A stretch of 64,000 nucleotides of DNA from Scytolyngbya sp. HA4215-MV1 (GTDB lineage: Bacteria; Cyanobacteriota; Cyanobacteriia; Leptolyngbyales; Leptolyngbyaceae): positions 631,234 through 695,233 of the forward strand of contig JAHHIA010000002.1 in assembly GCA_019359045.1 (NCBI GenBank), read 5' to 3'. Below the pieces are notes generated by a model. It worked only from the letters and a program-made list of their open reading frames with translations, was not told the origin of the DNA and did not search any database. Positions within the stretch are counted from its first letter, which is position 1. Every line of letters starts with the position of its first letter. A program made the translations under genes and the position numbers. Positions 38,267-47,645 of the stretch are shown here, in pieces.

Positions 38267-38301
38267 ACAAGGGCGCGCAGATTTAATCTGTGCGCCCTTG
38301 T
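38267..38301. terminator. Bidirectional rho-independent terminator between hemJ and tatC
   Basis: A 16-bp stem, ACAAGGGCGCGCAGAT with ATCTGTGCGCCCTTGT (one G-T pair), has a short TTA loop. TTTT follows on the plus strand, and the AAAC on the left serves the minus strand. It lies 20 bases after hemJ and 8 bases from the end of tatC. Confidence 0.85.
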
Positions 38302-38308
38302 TTTGGGC

Positions 38309-39139
38309 CTATTTGCCCAGAAGCTTCACTAATCCAATGCCGCCAAAATAAAGCCCAATAACAGCCCCTCCCAGTAAACTCTGTGTCAATGGATCAGTCG
38401 ATGGCGTCAAAACAGCTCCCAATACGGCAGCGCCTAATAACACATAGCGCCAGCCTGATAGCATTTGCTGAGAAGAGACAATGCCCAGTAACCCTAGCAA
38501 TGCCTGAATCACTGGAATCTGGAATGCCAGCCCAGTGCTGAACATCAGCAGTAAAACGAATTCAAAGTATTTATCGATCGACCACAACTGCTCTACGACA
38601 TCTTCGCCATAGCTGATGAAGAAGTTGAGCGCAGCTGGGATCAAGGCAACGTAGGAGAAACAAAGACCGGCAACGAACAAAATGCTAGAACCGAGAACGA
38701 TCGGACCCAGCAAGCGTTTTTCTCGGCGAGTTAGCCCTGGCAAAACAAAAGCAATCACCTGGTACAGAATGAAGGGGCTGGATACCAACATGCCGCTGTA
38801 AGCCGCGACTTTGAGCGAAACGAAGAAGTATTCTCCTGGAGCCAGTTGCAGAAATTTGACGCCCTGAGCTGGGACTTCGAGCAACTGCACGATCGATTTC
38901 ACCACTGCGAAGCAGGCAACGATGCCAATGCCCACTGCAATCAACGCATAAAAGATCCGCTGGCGTAACTCCTCCAAATGGTCGAATAGTGACATTTCGA
39001 CATCGTTGAGTTCATCTTCATCCGCGATCGCGTCACCGCTCAGAGCATTGGCAACCACGCTGGCGGGACTGGCATCTGCCAATTCTAGATTTGGCTGGGC
39101 GGTAGTCTCTAATTCGGAGGGAGCAGTCATGGGTTCCAC
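38309..39139 (-). CDS. tatC: Sec-independent protein translocase subunit TatC
   Basis: TatC is the receptor of the twin-arginine pathway in thylakoid and plasma membranes. The 276-residue protein has six membrane helices after a ~45-residue acidic N-terminal tail. Diagnostic parts: [100 protein letters not shown]. The start at 39139 gives [11 protein letters not shown]; the ATG nine bases further in is equally possible. tatA is not nearby. Confidence 0.96.
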   Translation of the reverse strand: MEPMTAPSELETTAQPNLELADASPASVVANALSGDAIADEDELNDVEMSLFDHLEELRQRIFYALIAVGIGIVACFAVVKSIVQLLEVPAQGVKFLQLAPGEYFFVSLKVAAYSGMLVSSPFILYQVIAFVLPGLTRREKRLLGPIVLGSSILFVAGLCFSYVALIPAALNFFISYGEDVVEQLWSIDKYFEFVLLLMFSTGLAFQIPVIQALLGLLGIVSSQQMLSGWRYVLLGAAVLGAVLTPSTDPLTQSLLGGAVIGLYFGGIGLVKLLGK

Positions 39140-39536
39140 AGTCGAGCAACAGGATAGGCAAAACTGAAGTGATCACGGCAAACTGAGTCTGCATCATTCA
39201 GTCGCATCGCAATCCATACTAGCCTAGCGCTTTCTCGGCGTATAGCTCATCCGGGACGATCGGGGGATGGGGAGATGGGAGATGCTGCTGAAAAGCAGGA
39301 TGATTTGGAAAGAAATTTCAAATCATTCAGCATCATTTTCATCCTGTTGTTGAGCAACGCCAGATGGGGAGATAGGGAATTGAGGAGATGGGGAGAGCTC
39401 AAGTTTTCTCTGAGATGTAAATTTCAGGAAATGTAACGTAAGATTACGATCCTTTCAAAAAGATTGAGAAACTACCCAAACCCTCATCAGGGCTTTACCT
39501 TATAAACTCATAAGCAATGTTATATAGAGGCAGGTC
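39140..39536. other. 397-bp spacer upstream of tatC and of the next gene
   Basis: It contains copy B of the 78-bp hairpin repeat (39284-39361). That copy is embedded between GGGGATGGGGAGATGGGA on the left and GATGGGGAGATAGGGA on the right, which look like halves of one purine-rich repeat. The right part (39400-39536) should hold the promoter of the 39537 gene. No other feature seen. Confidence 0.5.
39284..39361. repeat. 78-bp hairpin repeat, copy B
   Basis: It aligns without gaps to copy A at 25953-26030. The inner arms ATGATTTGGAAA and ATTTCAAATCAT pair around a GAA loop, as in copy A. At the fifth stem position copy A has A-T and copy B has T-A, a compensatory change. The end TGAGCAACGCC matches the end of copy A (CAGCAACGCC). 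Confidence 0.65.
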
Positions 39537-39851
39537 ATGAACGCACAGCGCTATCGGTTTGTCTGTACGTTATCTTTTGGCGACATCTACGGTCAGATTA
39601 TTGTTTGGTTAATCGTAATTTTTATCAGTTTGGCAGCGGCAATGGCTCTGATGGGAGCCAGTCGCCCAGTTTATGCTCTGGCAACCGTTGGCATCATTTT
39701 GGTACTGTCTTTGCCCTTCCTGCTTTTTGCGTTTGTCACCACTCTTTTGAATCATATTGAGTTTTCCGCAGTGGATTCTGCCACGGCAGCCCGCCCCACG
39801 GTGAGTGGTGCCGATCCAATGGGGCAACGTCCTGCCCAGGCTGCGGGTTAG
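39537..39851 (+). CDS. Small two-helix membrane protein upstream of sdhA
   Basis: A 104-residue protein of unknown function. Two membrane helices (IYGQIIVWLIVIFISLAAAM and VYALATVGIILVLSLPFLLF) are followed by a helix end and a soluble tail rich in Ala/Pro/Gln. Its stop codon lies just before the likely GTG start of sdhA, so translational coupling is probable. It might be a membrane partner of the dehydrogenase, but it carries no heme or quinone motif and is too small to be a standard SdhC or SdhD. Confidence 0.7.
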   Translation: MNAQRYRFVCTLSFGDIYGQIIVWLIVIFISLAAAMALMGASRPVYALATVGIILVLSLPFLLFAFVTTLLNHIEFSAVDSATAARPTVSGADPMGQRPAQAAG

Positions 39852-39855
39852 CCGG

Positions 39856-41583
39856 GTGATTGATCACGACGTCGTTATCATTGGGGGTGGTCTGGCAGGC
39901 TCGCGGGCTGCCCTGGAAATCGTTCGCACCAATCCCCGCCTGAGTGTGGCACTGGTTGCAAAAACGCACCCGATTCGGTCGCACTCAGTGGCAGCACAGG
40001 GAGGGATTGCTGCCACCCTCAAAAATGTGGACGAGGCAGATAGTTGGGAAGCCCATGCTTTCGACACGGTCAAAGGGTCTGATTATCTGGCAGACCAGGA
40101 TGCGGTTGAAATTCTCACCCGTGAAGCGCCCGATGTGGTGATTGACCTGGAGCACATGGGTGTGTTGTTTTCTCGCTTACCAGACGGGCGTATCGCTCAG
40201 CGGGCATTTGGCGGGCATTCGCATAACCGCACCTGCTATGCCGCTGACAAAACCGGACATGCTATCTTGCACGAATTGATTTGTAACCTGATGCGCTACG
40301 GAGTCAAGGTTTACGACGAGTGGTATGTGATGCAGCTCATCCTGGAAGAAGGTCAAGCCAAAGGGGTGGTGATGTATCACCTGTTGGACGGACAGATAGA
40401 AGTGATCCGTGCCAAAGCGGTAATGTTTGCAACAGGGGGGTATGGCAGAGTCTTTAACACCACGTCAAATGATTTTGCTTCGACGGGGGATGGACTGGCG
40501 ATGACTGCGATCGCCGGATTGCCCTTAGAAGATATGGAGTTTGTCCAGTTTCACCCCACTGGGTTATACCCGGTGGGGGTCTTGATCTCCGAAGCCGTGC
40601 GGGGAGAAGGGGCGTATTTGATCAACAGCGAAGGGCAGCGGTTTATGGAAAACTACGCGCCCAGTCGTATGGAGTTGGCTCCCAGAGATATTACGTCGCG
40701 GGCGATCGCGCGAGAAATTCGCGCAGGGCGGGGCATTCATCCCGATGGCAGTGCGGGTGGACCCTTTATTTATCTGGACTTGCGCCACATGGGACAAGAA
40801 AAGATTATGAGCCGGGTGCCGTTTTGCTGGGAAGAAGCCCATCGGCTTTTGGGAATTGATGCAGTTCATCAGCCCATGCCTGTGCGTCCCACTGTGCATT
40901 ACTCGATGGGTGGCATTCCGGTCAATACGGAGGGTCGGGTGCGTAGTTATGGCGAAGCGCTGGTAGACGGGTTTTTTGCCGCTGGCGAAGCGGCTTGTGT
41001 GTCGGTACATGGAGCAAATCGCCTTGGTAGCAATTCCTTACTGGAATGTGTGGTGTATGGCAAGCGTACGGGAGCAGCGATCGCTGAGTTTGTCGAAAAT
41101 CGTAAACTTCCTCCGCTGGATGCCTCTCCCTATCTACAAGTGGCACGGCAACAACTCCAGTCCCTGCTCGATCAGGCAGGGCAATATCGCATTGCTCAAG
41201 TACGGCAGGCATATCAGGACTGCATGACCGAACATTGCGGTGTGTTTCGGCAGGAATCAGTCATGCGGGAAGGTTTGGCAAAATTGAAGCAAATTCAGCA
41301 GCAATATGCCCAAATTCGGCTGGATGATTCTGGCAAACTCTGGAATACCGAAATCATCGAAGCTCTGGAACTGAAGTATCTGATGATTGTGGGTGAAATC
41401 ATTCTCACGGCAGCACTGAATCGTAAGGAAAGTCGAGGCTCCCATGCCCGTGAGGACTATCCCGATCGCGACGATCTCAACTTCCTGCAACACACTCTAG
41501 CATATTATTCTCCTGCAGGAATTGATTTAACCTATCGCCCCGTCTGCATCACCCTATTTCAACCGCAGGAGCGAAAGTACTAA
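39856..41583 (+). CDS. sdhA: Succinate dehydrogenase/fumarate reductase flavoprotein subunit
   Basis: This FAD subunit oxidises succinate to fumarate and feeds electrons to the quinone pool. Seen: dinucleotide fold DHDVVIIGGGLAGSRAA; the covalent-flavin His region IRSHSVAAQGGIAATL; the substrate loop FGGHSHNRTCYAADKTGHAI; FVQFHPTGLYPVGVLISEAV; the catalytic Arg region EIRAGRGIHPDGSAGGP; and VHYSMGGIPVN with FFAAGEAACVSVHGANRLGS. About 575 residues from the GTG at 39856; an ATG at 39805 would overlap the previous gene by 47 bases. GTG is preferred since the family starts right at this position. sdhB is not adjacent, as usual in cyanobacteria. Confidence 0.94.
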   Translation: MIDHDVVIIGGGLAGSRAALEIVRTNPRLSVALVAKTHPIRSHSVAAQGGIAATLKNVDEADSWEAHAFDTVKGSDYLADQDAVEILTREAPDVVIDLEHMGVLFSRLPDGRIAQRAFGGHSHNRTCYAADKTGHAILHELICNLMRYGVKVYDEWYVMQLILEEGQAKGVVMYHLLDGQIEVIRAKAVMFATGGYGRVFNTTSNDFASTGDGLAMTAIAGLPLEDMEFVQFHPTGLYPVGVLISEAVRGEGAYLINSEGQRFMENYAPSRMELAPRDITSRAIAREIRAGRGIHPDGSAGGPFIYLDLRHMGQEKIMSRVPFCWEEAHRLLGIDAVHQPMPVRPTVHYSMGGIPVNTEGRVRSYGEALVDGFFAAGEAACVSVHGANRLGSNSLLECVVYGKRTGAAIAEFVENRKLPPLDASPYLQVARQQLQSLLDQAGQYRIAQVRQAYQDCMTEHCGVFRQESVMREGLAKLKQIQQQYAQIRLDDSGKLWNTEIIEALELKYLMIVGEIILTAALNRKESRGSHAREDYPDRDDLNFLQHTLAYYSPAGIDLTYRPVCITLFQPQERKY

Positions 41584-41679
41584 ACTAGTCACACGCGAAA
41601 CCCGGGAGACACGAAGAGAACCACCGTGTGCCTGTGTGCCTTTGGGTTTCTCGATCGTTCTCGAATAGGGTGATTGACT

Positions 41680-42144
41680 ATGCGATACGTTCTGACTCAA
41701 ATACTGCTCGGTATTCTGGTTTGGTTTGGCGTCCTCGCAACGCCCTCGGCTCTGGCAGCATCCGCGCCAGCAAGTGCCGACCTTTCGCGTCAACCTGCGA
41801 TCGAAATCACCGTTAGTATGGGCAATGCTGACAATGAACTCAAGTTTTTTCCCGATCGCTTGGAATTTGTTGCAGGCAAACGCTATAAACTCCTGCTCAG
41901 CAATCCCAGCAACCAAAAACACTACTTTACTGCCAAAGACTTTGCGGATGGAATCTGGACGCAAAAAGTGGAAGCTGGCAAAGTGGAAGTCAAAGGTACG
42001 ATTCATGAGCTAGAGTTGAAACCCAGTGCAAAAGCAGAATGGCTATTTGTGCCCATCAAGCCAGGAAATTACCAACTCTATTGCTCCATTCCGGGACATG
42101 CAGAGGCAGGGATGAAAGGCTCGATTCTGGTATCGGTTTTGTAA
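41680..42144 (+). CDS. Secreted plastocyanin-like cupredoxin
   Basis: A 154-residue exported blue-copper-type protein. The signal peptide (MRYVLTQILLGILVWFGVLA, then TPSALAASA) probably ends near Ala-Ser-Ala. The cupredoxin fold has the ligand set His (KHYFTAKDF), Cys, His and Met in YCSIPGHAEAGM, where the Cys-x4-His-x4-Met spacing fits type 1 copper. It is not a standard plastocyanin: the usual DNAGFPHN and CxPHxxAGM motifs differ. It might carry electrons or bind copper in the periplasm or lumen. ATG 41680 was preferred over an in-frame TTG at 41674. It follows sdhA by about 95 bases, so a shared transcript is possible. Confidence 0.8.
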   Translation: MRYVLTQILLGILVWFGVLATPSALAASAPASADLSRQPAIEITVSMGNADNELKFFPDRLEFVAGKRYKLLLSNPSNQKHYFTAKDFADGIWTQKVEAGKVEVKGTIHELELKPSAKAEWLFVPIKPGNYQLYCSIPGHAEAGMKGSILVSVL

Positions 42145-42336
42145 GGTGATGCCGAAAAGCTCAAAGACTCCTTTTTTCTCGATGCCTTCTCATCACGAAT
42201 TTGAGTTACCTTAGAAAGGAACGCGCCTCAGCCCGTTTAATTGGTAGTTGTCTGGCTGAATGCGATCCTTCAGTTTTTGCGTAATTGTCTTCAGACTTTT
42301 CTCCATCTCCTCCATTCCATTACTGACTTGATTCTC

Positions 42337-43161
42337 ATGAACATTCTCACCAATCTAATTCCCCAGTCTGCTCAACCCGCCGCGCCTAAGCAACGGAAAG
42401 GGATTGAAATCAAGTCAAAACGTGAAATTGAGATCATGCGTCAGGCATCGGCGATCGTTGCCACAGTATTGAAAGAAATTTCGGAACTGGTGAAACCCGG
42501 AATGACGACTGCCGATTTGGACGCCTATGCCGAGAAGCGCATCCGGGAAATGGGAGCGGCTCCCAGTTTTAAGGGCTATCACGGCTTCCCAGCGTCTATT
42601 TGCTCCAGCATCAACAACGAAGTTGTGCATGGCATTCCCAATGCGAAGAAAGTGATTCGTTCAGGGGATGTTCTGAAAGTAGATACCGGCGCTTATTTTC
42701 AAGGCTTCCATGGGGATTCTTGCATCACGATCGGCGTAGGAGAAGTGACACCAGAAGCTGCCAAGCTGATTCGGGTGGCAGAAGAATCGCTCTACAAGGG
42801 GATCGAGCAGGTCAAACCGGGGAATTATCTGCTCGATCTGGCAGGGGCGATCGAAGACCATGTAAAAGCCAATGGCTTCAGCGTGGTGGAAGACTTTACC
42901 GGCCATGGCGTGGGTCGCAATCTGCACGAAGAACCTTCGGTGTTCAATTTCCGCACCCGCGAAATGCCCAACGTGAAGTTGCGGGCGGGCATGACCCTGG
43001 CGATCGAACCCATCGTGAATGCTGGCACCAAAGTCACCCGCATTTTGTCCGATCGCTGGACTGCTGTGACGGTAGACAATTCTCTGTCTGCTCAGTTCGA
43101 GCATACGGTTCTAGTGACCGAAGAGGGTTACGAAATTTTGACCGATCGCTCTAAAGTGTAG
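42337..43161 (+). CDS. map: Methionine aminopeptidase, type I
   Basis: Removes the initiator Met from new proteins. The dimetal site is intact: Asp in [16 protein letters not shown] (both Asp ligands), His in [14 protein letters not shown], Glu in [11 protein letters not shown] and Glu in [16 protein letters not shown]. The open frame reaches back to 42241, but the ATG at 42337 ([20 protein letters not shown]) gives a 274-residue protein close to family size. A strong terminator follows 10 bases after the stop. Cyanobacteria often have several map paralogues. Confidence 0.94.
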   Translation: MNILTNLIPQSAQPAAPKQRKGIEIKSKREIEIMRQASAIVATVLKEISELVKPGMTTADLDAYAEKRIREMGAAPSFKGYHGFPASICSSINNEVVHGIPNAKKVIRSGDVLKVDTGAYFQGFHGDSCITIGVGEVTPEAAKLIRVAEESLYKGIEQVKPGNYLLDLAGAIEDHVKANGFSVVEDFTGHGVGRNLHEEPSVFNFRTREMPNVKLRAGMTLAIEPIVNAGTKVTRILSDRWTAVTVDNSLSAQFEHTVLVTEEGYEILTDRSKV

Positions 43162-43171
43162 TTCCGACCCT

Positions 43172-43213
43172 AAATCCCTGGAATTTCTAAGATTCCGGGG
43201 ATTTGATTTTTTT
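43172..43213 (+). terminator. Rho-independent terminator of map
   Basis: AAATCCCTGGAAT (43172-43184) pairs with ATTCCGGGGATTT (43192-43204), with one mismatch and a TTCTAAG loop. It is followed by a T-rich tail, GATTTTTTT. It is positioned for plus-strand map transcripts; ruvB ends convergently at 43218. Confidence 0.88.
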
Positions 43214-43217
43214 CACA

Positions 43218-44357
43218 TTAACCCAAAAAAGAAAGCTGACTATCTGGCGGTTGATAGCCCAAATGCTTCCAGGCAGCGGCAGCAGCAACTCGTCCACGAG
43301 CCGTCCGATTCAGATAGCCAATTTGCATCAGATAGGGTTCGTACACTTCTTCAATCGTTTGGACATCTTCTCCGGTCATCGCTGCTAGGGTTTCAATTCC
43401 TACCGGACCGCCGTTGTAATGCTCGATCATGATCGTGAGCAGGCGACGATCGGTCCAATCTAACCCACAGGGATCGACATTGAAAAGTTGCAGGGCTTCC
43501 GCTGCGATCGTTTGGGTAATAGCACCAGGGGCTTTGACTTGAACATAATCGCGCACTCGCTTCAGCAGCCGATTGGCAATGCGAGGTGTACCACGAGCTC
43601 GCCGGGCAATCTCGTCTGCCCCATCAGCAGTAATTTCAGTCTTGAGCAACTCGGCAGTGCGGAGCACAATCTGCGTCAACTCATCCAACTCATAAAAGCG
43701 CAGCCGTTGAATTAAGCCAAAGCGATCGCGCAGGGGGGAGGTTAGCGCACCCACACGAGTAGTTGCACCGACCAGGGTAAACGGAGGCAGCGAAAGGCAA
43801 CGCGTGCGGGCACTTTGCCCTTTTCCGATCGTAATATCCAAGCGCGAGTCTTCCATTGCCGGATAGAGAATCTCTTCTGTGACTCTGGGTAAGCGATGAA
43901 TTTCATCAATAAACAACACATCCCCCGCTTGCAGGTTGACTAACAAGCCCACAATGTCGCGGGGACGCTCCAGCGATGGCGCACTGGAAATTTTGCAGCC
44001 CACCCCCATCTCAGATGCCAAAATTAGCGACATCGTGGTTTTGCCCAGACCAGGCGGACCGTAGAGCAACAAATGATCCAGCGGTTCCTTGCGGGCTTTG
44101 GCTGCCTGGATAGCAATCTCCAGGACTTCTTTCAGGTCTTTTTGTCCCACATAGTCTTTCAGAGTGCGGGGGCGGAGTTTTTCTTCCTGCTTACTTTTTT
44201 CCTCCGGAACCGCTTCTGATTGTAAAAGTGAATCTTCACTCGATGCAGACGTGAGGCGATCGGAAGACACCGTGACAGAGGGAGTGCGTTTGGCGCTTGC
44301 CTCTGGCGGTTGGATCGGATCGGGATCGCTCGGTTGTTTAGAAGAAATGATTGCCAT
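43218..44357 (-). CDS. ruvB: Holliday junction branch-migration ATPase RuvB
   Basis: RuvB is the hexameric motor that drives RuvA-bound Holliday junctions. Motifs: [20 protein letters not shown]; Walker [19 protein letters not shown]; Walker [21 protein letters not shown]; sensor 1 [20 protein letters not shown]; sensor 2 [20 protein letters not shown]; and a C-terminal winged helix ([20 protein letters not shown]). It has a ~65-residue Ser/Glu-rich N-terminal tail before the conserved start, as in other cyanobacterial RuvB, giving 379 residues. ruvA and ruvC are not adjacent. Confidence 0.96.
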   Translation of the reverse strand: MAIISSKQPSDPDPIQPPEASAKRTPSVTVSSDRLTSASSEDSLLQSEAVPEEKSKQEEKLRPRTLKDYVGQKDLKEVLEIAIQAAKARKEPLDHLLLYGPPGLGKTTMSLILASEMGVGCKISSAPSLERPRDIVGLLVNLQAGDVLFIDEIHRLPRVTEEILYPAMEDSRLDITIGKGQSARTRCLSLPPFTLVGATTRVGALTSPLRDRFGLIQRLRFYELDELTQIVLRTAELLKTEITADGADEIARRARGTPRIANRLLKRVRDYVQVKAPGAITQTIAAEALQLFNVDPCGLDWTDRRLLTIMIEHYNGGPVGIETLAAMTGEDVQTIEEVYEPYLMQIGYLNRTARGRVAAAAAWKHLGYQPPDSQLSFLG

Positions 44358-44424
44358 ACGACTCTCATCATAGAGAGTTTTGAGGAAAGAAGAACAGATG
44401 TTCGTTTCGTTTTTACCTTTTCTC

Positions 44425-45456
44425 TCAATCTGCTAAATCGGCGATTACCCGTTCTAGCCCATAGACCACGCGCGCCAGGCGATCGTAGTCCAGTTTATCG
44501 GGGGTATCGGCTTCGGTGTGGTAATGGGGATAACGGAACGGAGCGGTGTCTGTCACCATGACAGCAGCATATCCCTGTTGCCAGAATGCCCAATGATCAG
44601 ACCAGCCAACCCCTGGCAAAGCATTGGGCAGAGCCGCGCCTTCCGAGGGGAACTGGGTATGCTGCCGGAAAGAGGCGATCGTCTGCCTAACCAAATTCCC
44701 TGATGCCACATTGCCGATAAAACTGATGAAGTTGCCCTGTAAGGGATAAATCAGTCCCAGAGGGATGGGATATTTCTGACTGCCCACCTCATCGGAATAG
44801 TAGCCCATGGTTTCCAGACTAAGCATGGCAACGATATTTTCCTGGCGCTGCTTACAACGTTTGGCATAGACTAGACTCCCCATCTGATCCGTCCAAAAGA
44901 AGGGTGGTTCTTCGTTGACAAATTGGACAAATCGCAAAGTGCGGGAGGGGTGTTTTCCGACAAACCGCTTTGCCAGTTCCAGCGTGGCAGCGGCACCGGA
45001 GCCATTATCATTGGCAGCGGGGCTAAGATGAACGGAGTCGTAGTGCCCACCAATGACGACAATTTCATCGGCGCGATCGCGTCCTGGAATCTCCACTTCC
45101 AAATTGTCGTAAGTTTGCTGCTCGATCGGGTAACTTTGCCGCTGTACCCGATACCCTGCTTGTACCATCTGACTTTCTAAAAAATTTGCGGCTGCTGTTA
45201 ACCCTTGGTAATACAAATAGTTGCGTCGTCCAATTTCCTCCGCCAGGACTTTGACATCTTGTTTCAGGGCCTCTCGCAGATCTATCTCAGTGGGGGTTAG
45301 AGGGGGTAACTTGCCTGTATAGCTTTGACCGGGCATTTTCATCATCACTCCCCATCCTCCCATGCCAACCATAACCAGCAAGGCAAAAAGTATCCCCAAC
45401 CGCATCAGCGCAAAACGGTTGAATCGTTTCAGTTTAAACCAAGATTTTTTTGCCAT
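44425..45456 (-). CDS. M28 family metallopeptidase, membrane-anchored
   Basis: A 343-residue zinc aminopeptidase-type protein with one N-terminal membrane helix ([20 protein letters not shown]), so the catalytic domain is outside the cytoplasm. Metal ligands visible: His in [20 protein letters not shown], the bridging Asp in that same stretch, Glu-Glu in VNEEPPFFW, and His in [13 protein letters not shown]. The family includes aminopeptidases and glutaminyl cyclases; the substrate is unknown. The gene lies 17 bases downstream of the TIGR02450 gene on the same strand, so they probably share a transcript. Confidence 0.88.
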   Translation of the reverse strand: MAKKSWFKLKRFNRFALMRLGILFALLVMVGMGGWGVMMKMPGQSYTGKLPPLTPTEIDLREALKQDVKVLAEEIGRRNYLYYQGLTAAANFLESQMVQAGYRVQRQSYPIEQQTYDNLEVEIPGRDRADEIVVIGGHYDSVHLSPAANDNGSGAAATLELAKRFVGKHPSRTLRFVQFVNEEPPFFWTDQMGSLVYAKRCKQRQENIVAMLSLETMGYYSDEVGSQKYPIPLGLIYPLQGNFISFIGNVASGNLVRQTIASFRQHTQFPSEGAALPNALPGVGWSDHWAFWQQGYAAVMVTDTAPFRYPHYHTEADTPDKLDYDRLARVVYGLERVIADLAD

Positions 45457-45473
45457 TAAGCGCTATTGGGATT

Positions 45474-45707
45474 CTACTCACGCTCTTGCAACGATTGCCA
45501 TCCGGCTTGCCAAAGCCGACGATCTTTGAGTAGCCGAGCATTGAGCCAAAACCGAACATCGGAATCGCAAGCAGCCACCACTTCGGCAAATACCCAGGTT
45601 CCCTGATTTTTGCGATTGATGACCTGGAAATGCCGCCATCCCATCGTGGCTTGCTGCGCTGTCCACTTAGAACCTACTAAGTAGGGAAATTTCTGCTTTT
45701 TTGACAT
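45474..45707 (-). CDS. TIGR02450 family Trp-rich protein
   Basis: A 77-residue protein with the family pattern: an N-terminal LVGSKWTAQQATMGWRHFQV, a central WVFAEVVAACDSDVRFWLNA and a final RRLWQAGWQSL. Five Trp residues are at typical positions. Function unknown. It occurs widely in cyanobacteria and marine bacteria. It is the first gene of a likely two-gene operon with the M28 peptidase. Confidence 0.85.
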   Translation of the reverse strand: MSKKQKFPYLVGSKWTAQQATMGWRHFQVINRKNQGTWVFAEVVAACDSDVRFWLNARLLKDRRLWQAGWQSLQERE

Positions 45708-45844
45708 TTCTCAAATCACGCCTGATATCCTATTAGAAGCTTTGTAACACTTTGTAAACTCCCTGGACAAGTCTTGCGTCCTTTCAACCCTCAATCGATG
45801 GGGACTTTCTTCTTGCTATCCTATCCTGATTCTTTGCTTCAACC

Positions 45845-46405
45845 ATGACTGCACCGATCGTCCAGGAAAAAACCACCATTTTTCGGATTTCTCCCCTGAT
45901 TCGCATTACCTTACTCAGCCTCTATCTGACGCTCACGTTGCCTTTGCCTTTTTTGGCACGGCTCACCGCTCCCTACATTCCGCTCTGGTTTTGGGCAATG
46001 GGCATCGGTTTGGGTTGGATGGCGCTCTACGCTGCACTCTGTGAGCGGGTGATTTTGAATGAGCAGGGGATTCAGGTGGGTTACCCAATCTGGGTGCCGC
46101 ACGTTTTGCGCCAGGGTTGGTCGTTGTCTTGGTCAGAAGTGCAAGCTCTGAAACCTCGCACAACCGGGCAAGGTGGCATGGTGTACTATTTGGTCAGCCA
46201 GTCGGGACAGGCATACTTGCTGCCTATGCGAGTGGTGGGGTTTACTCACTTGGTGCAACAGGTGGAGGCAAAAACAGGGATTGATACGCGTGATGTGCGT
46301 CCCCTCGCCCAACCCTGGATGTATTTGATTTTGCTGGGGTTGACACTGTTACTTGCATGGGTCGATGGTTGGACAATTTGGACTGCGCTGACCGGAATAA
46401 ATTGA
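45845..46405 (+). CDS. Membrane protein with PH-like central domain
   Basis: A 186-residue protein of unknown function. It has two N-terminal membrane helices (ITLLSLYLTLTLPLPFLA and FWAMGIGLGWMALYAAL) and a ~90-residue beta-rich soluble part (ERVILNEQGIQVGYPIWVPH, then GWSLSWSEVQALKPRTTGQG). The soluble part resembles small bacterial PH-like modules in its strand pattern. One C-terminal membrane helix follows (MYLILLGLTLLLAWVDGWTI). No catalytic residues noticed. It lies 49 bases upstream of the ABC ATPase gene, so the two may be co-transcribed. Confidence 0.7.
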   Translation: MTAPIVQEKTTIFRISPLIRITLLSLYLTLTLPLPFLARLTAPYIPLWFWAMGIGLGWMALYAALCERVILNEQGIQVGYPIWVPHVLRQGWSLSWSEVQALKPRTTGQGGMVYYLVSQSGQAYLLPMRVVGFTHLVQQVEAKTGIDTRDVRPLAQPWMYLILLGLTLLLAWVDGWTIWTALTGIN

Positions 46406-46453
46406 TCTCAACGGGGCGGATGAAAAGTCGATAGACTAAACTACAGAAGTTTT

Positions 46454-47269
46454 TTGAACCCATTGCTGAAATCTTTGCCTTCTCCAACTGCCCAAATTCA
46501 TGTTGATCAAGTCAGTCTGATTTCGAGACAGATCGTCCCTGGCGATAAGACTGATAAAAAACGGCTACCGATGGGTGCTCAGTATTTGCTTCAGGATCTT
46601 TCATTGGAAATCTTTCGGGGCGATCGCATTGCCATCGTAGGTCCCTCGGGTGCCGGCAAAACCTCCCTCCTGCGCTTGCTCAATCGTCTCAGTGACCCCT
46701 TTCAGGGCACGATTTATTTGGAGGGGCAAGACATCCGTCGTATCCCAGTGACACAGTTTCGACAAAGCATCCCTCTGGTGCTGCAAGAATCTAAACTGCT
46801 GGGTATGACCGTGGAAGAAGCCCTCAGCTATCCGCTGATATTGCGTCATTTACCGCGTTCCACCATTCAGCCACGAATTCGCGACTGTCTGGAGCAACTC
46901 CGCATTCCGAGCGAGTGGTTGGAACGCACCGAAGCGCAACTCTCGGTTGGGCAACGACAACTGGTTGCGATCGCTCGGGCATTAGTCATTCAGCCGCCGA
47001 TTTTGCTGCTAGATGAACCCACCTCATCACTGGATGCCGGTCGGGGAGACAATTTGATGGAAATCTTGCGAACCTTTTCCCAGACGCACCAAACCACTAT
47101 TTTGATGGTCAACCACCAACTGAACCTGGCAGAACAGTTCAGCGATCGGTTGCTTTATCTCCAGCAGGGTAAACTTTTGCAAGATCAAGCAACCTGTGAC
47201 ACTAACTGGGCACAACTTCACCAAACCTTGCTTCAAGCAGAGAAACAAGCCGCCCAAGAGTGGGAATAG
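46454..47269 (+). CDS. ABC transporter ATP-binding protein, YbbL/FetA-like
   Basis: A 271-residue ATPase with Walker A IVGPSGAGKTSLLRLLNRL, Q-loop PLVLQESKLLG, signature LSVGQRQLVAIARAL, Walker B PILLLDEPTSSLDAG and H-loop LMVNHQLNLAE. The Q-loop and spacing recall YbbL/FetA-type exporters, but no permease is adjacent, so substrate and direction are unknown. No ATG suits the conserved N-terminus; the frame begins at a TTG (46454), which is uncertain. Six bases of poly-T precede it and no good ribosome-binding site is visible. Confidence 0.85.
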   Translation: MNPLLKSLPSPTAQIHVDQVSLISRQIVPGDKTDKKRLPMGAQYLLQDLSLEIFRGDRIAIVGPSGAGKTSLLRLLNRLSDPFQGTIYLEGQDIRRIPVTQFRQSIPLVLQESKLLGMTVEEALSYPLILRHLPRSTIQPRIRDCLEQLRIPSEWLERTEAQLSVGQRQLVAIARALVIQPPILLLDEPTSSLDAGRGDNLMEILRTFSQTHQTTILMVNHQLNLAEQFSDRLLYLQQGKLLQDQATCDTNWAQLHQTLLQAEKQAAQEWE

Positions 47270-47645
47270 GCAACAGGAGCATCGATCACACAAAAACATC
47301 CATCATTCATCACCCATCATGGATGGATGTAATTGATTCATCAAAATAACTCAAACTGAACTCACCCTAATCATATTGAAGAACATCAAACGCTACACAC
47401 TCAGGCTGCAACTGAAAGTGCTGTGAACCCACGGTGGTGCTGAAGCTTAACAACTGGATAGTGCTGATGCAAAAAAGTATCCTCCAGAACAGAGGCTTCA
47501 AGCCAGGTTTGCGGGAATACTATACGAATCTGCCGTAAAATTTCAGAACAGCATGGCAGTGCATTGACGGCACCGAGCAATTCAGAACCGAGTACAACAA
47601 TTCTTCTTTTACCTTACCCATTCCACTCCACTTAAAGAACCTACC
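47270..47645. other. 376-bp spacer before the signalling cluster
   Basis: A 9-bp inverted repeat (ACATCCATC 47296-47304 / GATGGATGT 47322-47330) lies just after the ABC gene and may be a weak terminator; it lacks a T-run. The remaining ~300 bp should contain the promoter of the response-regulator cluster. No reading frame supported. Confidence 0.45.

Noticed and set aside
41591..41653. Inverted repeat CGCGAAACCC / GGGTTTCTCG between sdhA and the cupredoxin gene
   Set aside because: Arms are short (9 of 10 paired) with a 40-base loop and no T-run; too weak to call a terminator or mobile element.
42600..43154. 184-codon plus-strand frame inside map
   Set aside because: Out-of-frame shadow of map; the product is Arg/Ser-rich without any domain, while the map frame has every metal ligand.
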